From Bolinopsis microptera (taxonomy: Eukaryota > Ctenophora > Tentaculata > Lobata > Bolinopsidae), in assembly GCF_026151205.1 (NCBI RefSeq), contig NC_087080.1, positions 9,017,720 to 9,081,719 of the forward strand: a DNA stretch of 64,000 nt, given 5' to 3'. A program made the position numbers and the translations under genes. The notes under the pieces were generated by a model. The model was not told where the DNA came from, ran no database searches, and was given only the letters and a program-made list of their open reading frames with translations. Position 1 is the first letter of the stretch; the number at the start of each line of letters is the position of its first letter. Of the stretch, positions 56,101 through 64,000 are shown in pieces.

Positions 56101-56532
56101 ATTTTTTGTGTGGTTACTTACCTATGGCCTCTCTTTTGCACATACGACAAAATGTGCCTTCCCAGCAGTAACCACGTAGCCTGGCCTTTGGTTACCATAG
56201 TGTATCAACTCTCGCTTCATTACAAATACAATTATTATCAGGAATTATAGTCGTAAAAAAAACTGAATAATTGGAAAATTCAATCACATTGGCCTTCGCC
56301 CTGTATTAAAATGTTGCTTTCTTTCTAGAAAGTTCGATTTCGCCATATATGGGCGTGGAACATTTTATAAACTTATAAAATCAGCCTCGATGCTACTGCC
56401 TACATAACTTAAAATATTAAATTAACATACTTGTAACGATGAGTTGTGATGTGGATAATATATTGACGCAATTACTGACCAGCACGGTAACACACAACTT
56501 ATACAGTACAGTTACTCCTCAGAGCTCTATTT
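53133..56532. other. Non-coding interior of the LTR element
   Basis: AT-rich, with repeated 'tatatagcg' motifs at 53390-53620. Short open frames only; none resembles gag, RT or integrase. Confidence 0.5.
53788..53990 (+). mobile_element. Possible nested solo LTR with primer-binding-site-like end
   Basis: tgtagctatatagcaggcca...agtatataggccggtt...ttatcaacttatagttata is followed by tttggtgaccgggacag, resembling the LTR end and PBS of Mag/SURL-type Gypsy elements, on the plus strand. No partner LTR found. Confidence 0.35.
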
Positions 56533-56758
56533 CTTAGTTACTGATTTAGTAACGCCATGTATGGCCCGTTATATTTCATTATGTTCTATCACATTTCGCC
56601 AAAAATTTTCCGCCAGAAGTAGCACATTTAGCTTACAATTCGTTACTTAGTTACTAATTTAGTAACGCCATGTATGGCCCGTTATATTTCATTATGTTCT
56701 ATCACATTTCGCCAAAAATTTTCCGCCAAAAGTAGCACATTTAGCTTACAATTCTTTA
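56533..56758. repeat. 113-bp tandem duplication
   Basis: cttagttactratttagtaacgccatgtatgg... occurs twice back to back with few mismatches, inside the LTR element near its 5' end. Confidence 0.9.
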
Positions 56759-57038
56759 CTAGTGCAAACTGAGCGCTTTTATGGAACGACAACTCTTACC
56801 TTGGTGGCCTGCAATGCCTCTTCTTGGGAGTTGTCCTCTTCTTATCCACTTTGTCGCCGTAATGTGGAGTAGAGATCTTTTGAGTTTGTCTTGTCTTGCT
56901 TCTGAGGTATTCTCTCTGTCCTTCTCGGAGTTCGTCAGAGAGATAGCCGTCTGTAAGATTCGTCTTCCTTGATTGTCTTAACTCGTTACTGTTTGGGAAA
57001 GTTCTTTTAGAATCAGAGTCTCGTTTCAGTCTCCAATT

Positions 57039-58273
57039 TGTAGGAACCTCCCGTGGGAGTAACTACTAACTAGTCACTAGGTCTACGCAATTTATAGGGC
57101 TCCATCCTATAAGAACCAGTATAGGATCTAACTACGCCTGGTATATAGTACTGACTACAAGTCTTAATAACTTGCGGTCCAACTACTAGTAGCTAGAGCG
57201 CTCTAATGATGACTAGCTTGAGGGTCTTCGGGATCGATAGTCTCCACCAGTATGGTGTTACTCTAATTCGCCAAGAACTTGTATCCTCCTGAAACTGTAC
57301 GAGTTAAGCTTGTGATTAAATACGGCTTTCTGTGTCAAGGACTCAAATTTACTGGTGGCATTGCACACTTTTAGTAATTGTAACGACTCAACTTTCAATC
57401 ATAGTCTCAGAGACTTGCAATATAGCAGTTTTAGCAGTTGTAGTGTAAGCGATTAATGACAGTATATGAAAAGACCAGCAGAACATCTGGTCATCAAGGT
57501 AAGTAGTATCAAGTATCATAGTATAGTACAATAAAATATAGTATCGACCGAGCTAACCGACCTTAGGATGAGTAGGAGGGGTGGACAGTTGAAGAGCTGG
57601 TTCTCTAATCTGCATATCGCCACCGCAGCTTAAAGAGTCGACTTTCCTCAACAAGTCCGGAGATGAGTCTGATCGCTGGCTGGAGATGAGTCTGATCATC
57701 TTCAGTCGCACGGAGGCAGAATCAGGGCGTCATCTTAGGGATAAGGGCAGGAACAGAGTAGAAGTGAAGAGATCCAGAGGGTCAGTGCCGGAACGATCGG
57801 AGGCCGAGTGACCAACTCGAAGTTGGAATAATGGAACTAGAGGCCGAGTGGCCAATTCGATGTTGAAAAAGGTGGAACTGAGAAGAAGTGGAGAGACGTC
57901 CGGGTCGTCATCCTCGGATGGTCTCCCAGGTTCTGGTAATTACCGTTTAAACTTAGAGGTCCGATAATTGGTCGTATCAGCTCCATTTGACTCATCCTTT
58001 CCTGGTGCACTGAGATATGAGATCTTACCGTCAGGACACCGGTTCGGGTGCTCCGTGATTGGTTGCTATTCGTACGGTTGCCACGGTGATTGGCGCGCTC
58101 CACAGATTGATGGAAGCCTTATCACTGCAACTCTTAATGAGCCTTCATTCGCTCCTAGAGATGTCCCGTCCGGTCCATCACGGTATGAACTAGGTATGAA
58201 GTGTAAGTGTCAACTCCCGGTGCTCAGTTATTAACTGAGCGACAAAAAGAATAGGGGGGCCGAGGTTCTTACA
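57039..58273 (-). repeat. 5' LTR (1,235 bp)
   Basis: Partner of 49553-50787; directly followed outside by the TAGGT duplication. Confidence 0.92.
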
Positions 58274-58345
58274 TAGGTATATAGCGTCATGAGGGTAAAT
58301 GTGAGCTAGTTGTGAAATTCTGACGTAGCATACAGCATAACACCG

Positions 58346-59677
58346 CGCGTTGAAATCCGCTGTAGTCGAAAATTTTATTAAAGGACACTATAAGGGAGCG
58401 AATTTATCGTTCGAATTTATCGGTCATCGCTAGTCAATGGTCAAACAATCCAACAAATATGCTTTAGTTCCCGAACCCTGCTTCGCTGAAAATATATGAA
58501 TTACACATTTGAATCATTTCGGTAAATGTCAGGTCCCTCATCGTCTCATTTGATAGATCTGTTCAAATTGAAGTTTTTACGTATGAAAGAATTGTGATAA
58601 ATAAAAAAGGAAATTTGTGCTGAATGAAATTGGTAAAATGACATAATCTATCAAATGACTTTAGATCCTAAATCAAATAGGTTAATAAATGGATATTTAC
58701 GTAGGTTGACAAAACGTTAATTCAAAATTATTATCATTATATGAAATTATTATATGAAAATTGATTGCTATGAAAATAAGTAATAGCTAGTTATGAAGAC
58801 AATCCTTGAACACGGGATTCTTTGCAATATTGCCCCGACTTGACAGCACCAAGATATCCTTAGGATCGTGTGTTCTTGACAAAGCTTTGTTCGAGGAAAT
58901 TTTAAAAATCAGTTATGTTTTAATTTCTCTTCATCATATAGCTCTGTTATGCTGTAGACATAATGGAATTTATCTAACAATGGCGACAGCGTTGTTAGTA
59001 TTCGGATTCCCAAAACGATACTTTTTACCGCATCAAAAAATACCAATCACAACCAAAGTTATGAATATAAGTCATAGCGTGAGCGTAAATGTGAGCTAGT
59101 TTTGAAATTATGACGTAGCATACAGCATAACAACGCGCGTAGTTAAGATGTTTTTGCTCGCGCACGTGCATTTTAACGTTGCTACGCAACAGCGCAGTAA
59201 ACCTTTGCTAAAATAACGACATTATTCTAACGGTTATTTTACCTCACTTCCGACGTTAATTATAAAAAATCTAAAGCCTAAATCAAAATTCTAAGAATGC
59301 TATAGCCTATTCCTATCCTTTTTCTACAACCCTGCTAAAAATGGCGAGGTTTCAACTCCATTTGCGAGCTGGGTTTGATTTCACCAGAGGGTCATTTTGA
59401 GGTCGATTTTCGGTGTTTTTTCTTCTATGTCCCCGTTGCCGGGGAAATTTCGTCAAGTTTAAATTATAGTATAGATGAACATTATTTGGTATTATATAAT
59501 TGTAATAAAGTAGCGAAATATTAAACCATTTAAAAATTATCTCTAATACGAGATCTTCAGATGCTTACAAAGTTTCTGTAACAAATTAAAAGTATGTATT
59601 ATTAAACAAAAACAAACTGGTGACTGGTTTTTGAACCAGAACAATCATTCCAAATTATAAGTAATTGATAGGTCATC
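58346..59677. other. Spacer with uninterrupted dispersed repeat
   Basis: 58872-59130 is the intact form of the repeat split by the LTR element. No gene recognised in the remainder. Confidence 0.5.
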
Positions 59678-60164
59678 TCAAAAATTAAAACTAGGAGCGG
59701 CTATTGAAAAATAATTCTCAATCCTAACTTTTGGGACTTTCGTCCAGTCACCTTCGACCAAAATATCCATGTTCAACGACCGTGGGTCCTTGGCCAGTTC
59801 TTTGGCCTTCTCTGACATGGCTGAATCTAGCAATTCAAACCCTTCAAGATATTCTCCATTCTTTAATTTAGAAAAGTTCTCCAGTATCTTCACCCCTTCC
59901 GTGTCCCTCCCGTGGACCTTGGCGAGGTGCTGCTTTAATGCAGACATCCCTCCACTGCTGGTCACACTGAGGCTTGTGTAACAACATGGGCAGATCATCA
60001 CAGACCTGTTGAGGAAGAAGTTTCCTCCCTCGGCAAAACCCAGCACCTTTACCAGCTCTTCCCTGTCATTCTTCAGCCTCAACACTACCTGAGAAGAGCG
60101 TTCGTAGCGCTTATAATCTTCCACTCCTAGTGACATTTGCTTACTCACTTGTAATCCACCAACC
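59678..60164 (-). CDS. Zinc-finger (C2H2/BED-like) protein, single or last exon
   Basis: The acceptor ttttag lies at 60165. The likely start ATG 60136 gives 152 residues (MSLGVEDYKRYERSSQVVL...). At about residues 48-75, CPCCYTSLSVTSSGGMSALK followed by QHLAKVHG forms CX2C...HX4H, close to BED/C2H2 fingers that bind DNA. A charged helical part and the C-terminus ...KVRIENYFSIAAPSFNF follow. It may be a host gene or a transposase N-terminus that lost its catalytic exons. Confidence 0.5.
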
Positions 60165-60475
60165 CTAAAATGTACTTTAGAATAATTTAAATCAAACTCT
60201 CTTCGAAATACTGAATTAAAAAAAATTTTAACTAACAAAGATTTCCATACAGTATGAACCACCTATCCGTCTGGTGTTCTACCGTATCCTTCCTTCCCTT
60301 TTAATTTTGATTGTCTTTAATAGAGATGTGAACCTTCTCTAACCCATTTCGGGCATCTTTCTCTTTGAATCACAATGAGTAAAAATAAGACACAAGAAAT
60401 TGTATCTTGAAAACGTTAAAAATAAATATAGAAAATGAAATAGCACAATAATAAAAACAAGGAAGATAGAAGATC

Positions 60476-60604
60476 CTAGTGCGTGGGGCTTTCCGGGCTA
60501 ATCGGGCTCACCAGCTGGTATGCCGGCGGGTTCGGCGTGTACTCAGGCGATTCTACGTACTCCATTTGGCTGTCCAAACGAAATTGCTCGATTAAGTCTG
60601 CCAT
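60476..60604 (-). CDS. Small Pro-rich ORF
   Basis: 42 codons from ATG: MADLIEQFRLDSQMEYVESP and a Pro/Tyr-rich end with SPISPESPTH before TAG. The GC-rich, codon-like composition contrasts with the AT-rich surroundings, and an acceptor-like 'atgcatag' lies just upstream, so it is probably a genuine small exon or peptide gene. No family recognised. Confidence 0.4.
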   Translation of the reverse strand: MADLIEQFRLDSQMEYVESPEYTPNPPAYQLVSPISPESPTH

Positions 60605-60677
60605 GTGTCTGATCTATGCATATAATTCATTGTACAAGTTGTGAAAAGTGTCACGTGTTTTTGCACAGAAACACTTA

Positions 60678-61338
60678 CGGGTATCGGCCTTACAAAATGA
60701 CAGGCCTCACAAAATGACAGTCCACAAAGACCATGCTGTAGCTTAGGTTCCCTATACATTGAATCCTATTCCTTTTACTGTATGAAAGAAAAAGTATTAA
60801 TTAACACTTCCCAAGGAATGATAATGACATAGAATCTATATTTCTTACATAAATATGGACGTTTTTGCTGTTCAGTCATTGCCCCGCCGAACTGTTACCC
60901 AGAATGGAGACCAAAGTTTTGAATTTAACCCCAGGAAACCAGGTACTACCATGACTTATGTCAATCAAAGACCACTCTGGTTAAATAAAAAAACTGATTT
61001 AGTGACTTTGGTAGAAAAAATGACAAAAAAACGACCTAGCCTCACAAAATGACAGTGTTATGCCTCACAAAATGACAGTTTTATTTTATGATACAAAGAT
61101 GGCATATTGGATGCCCCTTGCCTAATTATTGGTATTCTAAAACCCAGTAAGCTTATGATGAGCCTAAATGTGTTTGTTTGATCATTAATTTCGATAAAAA
61201 TGCCTCACAAAATGACACCGAAAAGCCTTACAAAATGACAATGTTTCAGATTGAATTACTTTCATCATCTAAAACGGACCAGAAGCAGTCAAACTAAGAA
61301 GGAGTTTAAAATAATCATAATCTGACAGTTAATAATCA
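60678..61338. mobile_element. Truncated member of the iterated-motif TIR family
   Basis: Starts after TA with CGGGTATCGGCCTTACAAAA and matches the right half of 4405-5864 in reverse, with six GCCTYACAAAATGAC motifs. Homology stops at about 61338 and there is no second TIR. Confidence 0.85.
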
Positions 61339-61365
61339 GGTTTACAATCGGTGAATCCGTCTCTT

Positions 61366-61581
61366 TTACTCCTCAGCATGTTTTCTTCTCTTGCATCGGT
61401 AGCATTGCTCTCGCGATTTAAAGTTGTTGCAGTCGCAATGGCTGCATTTCCAGTCTCCGCTCTTCTTGAGTAGGGACTCCCCCTTTTCCTTGGCATCTCC
61501 ACAGCTGGTACAGTTTAGTACCGACAGCCTCTTCATAATAGCCCCACACTTACATTTCCAGGCTTTGTCATAGGTGCTCAT
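61366..61581 (-). CDS. RanBP2-type zinc-finger protein/exon
   Basis: Start MSTYDKAWKC lies directly after a tttatcag acceptor. The first zinc site is WKCKCGAIMKRLSVLNCTSC. The second, SGDWKCSHCDCNNFKSREQC + YRCKRRK, has the RanBP2 (RBZ) signature WxCxxCxxxN...CxxC used to bind RNA or ubiquitin. 71 residues end KHAEE. It is likely the last exon of a larger gene or a very short zinc-ribbon protein. It begins some 30 bp from the truncated TIR element. Confidence 0.6.
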   Translation of the reverse strand: MSTYDKAWKCKCGAIMKRLSVLNCTSCGDAKEKGESLLKKSGDWKCSHCDCNNFKSREQCYRCKRRKHAEE

Positions 61582-61701
61582 TCTGATAAATGAATGTGAT
61601 AAGAGAGAGATTTTATGGTTATTGTTATAACTTGGGTTATGCAAAGGTAGGTATGCAAAGGATTTGTGATCATTATTATTGTCAGATAGTATTTCTTTCA
61701 A

Positions 61702-62301
61702 GTTGCAGAAAACCGATCTTGATTAGAATGCCAAATTAGGAGAATAACAATGTCACCTTATTATGACTTCTCCTGTACACTAAGCTTGCCCCTCGGTCGA
61801 GCCAGTAAAACAATCGGTGTGTAATAAATTAAAATACGACTTCAAGAGTGTACGTAATAAATTAGAATGGCCTTGTTAAACAAAAACAAGCATAGGCCCA
61901 TATAAATTAAGATTTCCATTTTAATTGTAGAATAATATTTTCAGCTTTGAAAGCCTCTGAAAGTTTAAAATAAAATTGACTAAATTAGACTTTTAAAAGA
62001 TTGTCATTACGTACAAATATTACGTAAATATTACATACGTAAAATTAATAAATATTACGTAAAATAAATAAATATTATGTAAAATCTTCATCAAAGATTC
62101 TTACATAATTTTGGTTTTGGTTTTTAAAAAACTATTATGGTACAAAACAAGAACGTATACAATCCAACCAATAATTAAATTCAACTACAATTCGAGTACA
62201 TCAACATACTACATACAGTGTACATGAAGCCCAAGACTTCAGCTGGGGTAACACAATTTTAAACAACAAATCTATGTATCATAATCTTCACTTTTTATGA
62301 T
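61702..62301. other. AT-rich spacer
   Basis: Contains short tattacgtaaa repeats near 62020-62085; nothing else recognised. Confidence 0.4.
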
Positions 62302-64000
62302 CTAATTTAGCGCAGCTCGATCAATGTCTTTAGTTGAGTAGTAGAACTTGCTCACATCATTAAGGTCGGGGAAGCGCCACGCTCCCTTCTTACGTGGCAG
62401 AGTGCAAGATAAAGGCCCACCTATAACATCGTGAATTGGAAACATGTAGATATCAGCTGTGCCCTCAGGATAACTTGTCAGTATCAACTCTGATCCGACT
62501 CTGGGTCTTAGGCAGTCAAGCTGTAGATGGGTAACTGGCCCATCCTCTTCAGCCAAGAACCGGTTAGTGGCCCTGCCTATGCTCATCTCTGTCTTCCCTT
62601 TAGTGTGGTAGACAGCAGCAAACCATTTTCCTACAATGACATCTTCCTTCACTGGAGGGGATACGGAACTCCAAAATTCCTGTAGCTGTGTCTCTGGTGA
62701 CACCTTCTCATCATCTGACACGTTTTCAGTAACCGCAGCTGCTGGTACTGTATCTCCCTCTGGATCACCCCAAGACACGTCACTAATACTATCCTCATCA
62801 CTTCCTGAAGAACTTGAGTATATCCTAGGTCTTTTCACCGGTGTTGACTTGGGTGTTCTTGATCTCGACATTCTTTTTTTACTTTTGTCCACTGCTGAAA
62901 GGTACATCTCTGGGTCTCCACCTGCCATGAGTTTGCAATTAACCTTGCTGCACTTAGACCTCTTAACAGAATCACATTTGCTGCATTTCTTTAGACCCTT
63001 TGCCTCACAGTTACTTGAGTCGAGGCACTGGCAGGACTCTTCACAGCGTAGAAATATCAACTTTAATTTCTCTCTGCACTGTTTCTTGTTCTGTTTCTTC
63101 TGCTGCTTAGCTGCCTCTTCGACCTCCAACTCTGCCTTCTTAGCTGCAATGTTCTGGCCGACCATACTTCCGAACACTCTGGTGATACTTCGGTTCTTAC
63201 TCTTTCTGAATCTTACTTTCTCCACTGTGGTCAGTCCTGGTACGTCCTCTAGTGAGACAGGATTTGTGGCCTGAGGAAAGTGGCGTTAGCTGTTCAGTAC
63301 ATACAATAACTCCATTCATACGAAAAGGGTTAGACAGTTTTAAAAAATAAAACTTGAAAAAGAAGATTTTCCTTTGAATTTCTTACTGTATTTTAACGGC
63401 CAGGTAGCGCAGTTGGTTAGAACGCCTGTCTTACAATCGTTAGGTTGCGAGTTCGAAACCCACTGACTGCCTGGTCGTGGGGTGAGCGTCGTCGACGTTC
63501 AGCTAAGGATCATGAGTGGTCTATGCAGCCCCCCGGTCTACTCAGCCGAATACTCGAGAAATCGGGTGTGAGGGTTAAATGAGGAGCTGCACATTGCAGC
63601 AAAGTCTCGGACGAAGAAAGTATGGTACACACTACCTTAACCGTCACTGGCCAAAAAGATCCTTCGGCTTCCTGTAATTGGCTGGTTGCACTTGTGTAAC
63701 ATTGTGGCTGTTGGAATACACCGAAGTAAAATAAGTGTCTAGATAAAAAAAAAAAAAAGTTAGATCAGTTAAAAAAGTTGTAATGTACACCGTGTAATAA
63801 CTTACATAGTTCTTAGAAACCTCTAGCTGAGCCTCAAACTTCAGTCTGTAGTAATCACTTGAGCACTTTCTAACTCCCTGCGGTGACTCCACCTCCCACA
63901 ACTGCCGCTTCTGACGTTTAGGAGTTGTAGGCTCCTCCTCTTGAACAGGGTTTATTAACTTGGCTGACTCAAACTTTGCAGTTTGCATAAACTTTATGGT
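62302..64000 (-). CDS. Cys-rich, acidic nuclear-type protein (5' end outside window)
   Basis: Exon 64000-63806 (MQTAKFESAKLINPVQEEEP... donor gtaagt) joins in phase 0 to exon 63270-62302 (ATNPVSLEDVPGLTTVEKVR...stop). The order is: basic region; Lys-rich coiled coil (residues 85-115); a Cys cluster (CEESCQCLDSSNCEAKGLKK + CSKCDSVKRSKCSKVNC) likely to bind zinc; a basic nuclear-localisation-like 'STPVKRPR' and acidic Ser tract; and a C-terminal domain (VGKWFAAVYHTKGKTEMSIG...WRFPDLNDVSKFYY). The last part resembles C-terminal modules of invertebrate repeat-associated proteins. Function unknown. Its intron holds a SINE. Confidence 0.55.
63399..63635 (+). mobile_element. tRNA-derived SINE
   Basis: The head has a good A box (TAGCGCAGTTGG) and B box (GAGTTCGAAACCC), and the anticodon-loop position reads TAC. 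The anticodon stem is not paired, so it is not a functional tRNA. A GC-richer body runs to about 63635 without a poly-A tail. Confidence 0.65.

Larger units (their letters stand above)
49553..58273 (-). mobile_element. Complete LTR retrotransposon, non-autonomous, env-position ORF
   Basis: LTRs 49553-50787 and 57039-58273 (both 1,235 bp, TG...CA) are flanked by TAGGT (49548-49552, 58274-58278). A polypurine tract (ggaagaaagggacg, minus strand) next to the lower LTR and tggagactgaaacgagactc (a possible primer-binding site) next to the upper LTR set the orientation to minus. Of 6.25 kb inside, only an env-position ORF and a pol-end remnant are coding; the rest is AT-rich with no gag, RT or integrase. 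LTR identity implies recent insertion, so the machinery came from elsewhere. Confidence 0.92.

Noticed and set aside
62636-63274. 212-codon plus-strand frame
   Set aside because: It mirrors the well-spliced minus-strand gene; its Ser/Phe-rich composition is that of an antisense frame.
63399-63473. Functional tRNA gene
   Set aside because: A and B boxes are good, but the anticodon and acceptor stems do not pair, and a SINE-like body follows.

Overview
The window is AT-rich DNA from an intron-bearing animal genome. It has GT-AG exons with conserved metazoan domains, microsatellites and several transposon superfamilies. The mix of a DUF6589-like gene, FLYWCH/MULE and hAT remnants, tRNA-derived SINE heads and many terminal-inverted-repeat (TIR) elements fits a non-bilaterian or other marine invertebrate, perhaps a cnidarian. 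That placement is inference; no species is identifiable. All gene names come from motif reading, without database searches.

Layout. 0.7-9 kb: a tandem pair of F-box genes. Copy 1 (2495-3744) is nearly intact but has one frame break that a 44-nt intron would repair. Copy 2 (6159-8962) is broken by insertions and a frameshift. Each copy has a different TA-targeting transposon in its 5' flank. 10.5-12.2 kb: six spliced exons that read as the N-terminal part of mitochondrial intermediate peptidase; the catalytic part is not seen. 13.8-14.7 kb: a LINE ORF1-like protein. 18.3-18.98 kb: a long inverted repeat. 19.3-27.5 kb: plus-strand exons, with a DUF6589-type core at 24.7-27.5 kb, carrying several insertions and a 5 x 40-bp array that repeats a splice acceptor and a splice donor. 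27.6-29.9 kb: MULE/FLYWCH, LINE and TIR elements. 30.2-33 kb: rearranged partial duplicates carrying C-terminal MCM3-like exons and one chromodomain exon. 33-35 kb: a gene with a 900-bp in-frame tandem duplication of two exons around a (TC)n tract. 36-37.2 kb: a hAT fragment next to a SINE-like element. 38-41.1 kb: an internally deleted LTR retrotransposon (gag plus the end of pol). 41.1-42.4 kb: minisatellites. 42.4-48 kb: minus-strand exons, including a possible Ulp1-like protease and a transposon-associated protein with a nonsense codon. 49.55-58.27 kb: a complete LTR element with two 1,235-bp LTRs, a TAGGT target duplication and one long ORF for a membrane protein in the env position. 59.7-64 kb: minus-strand genes with a C2H2/BED-like finger, a RanBP2-type finger and a Cys-rich/acidic protein running off the right edge.

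Most of the sequence is mobile DNA. The more unusual signals are (i) a TA-flanked family that carries one 15-bp motif about ten times with outward polarity, the motif differing between members but uniform within each; (ii) G-run-terminated elements with 6-bp target duplications, one of which has an empty paralogous site 0.5-1 kb away; (iii) a recurrent design in which TIRs are inverted but the modules just inside them are in direct orientation; (iv) splice-site-bearing tandem repeats and a possible intronization; (v) a young, non-autonomous LTR element that keeps only an env-position ORF.
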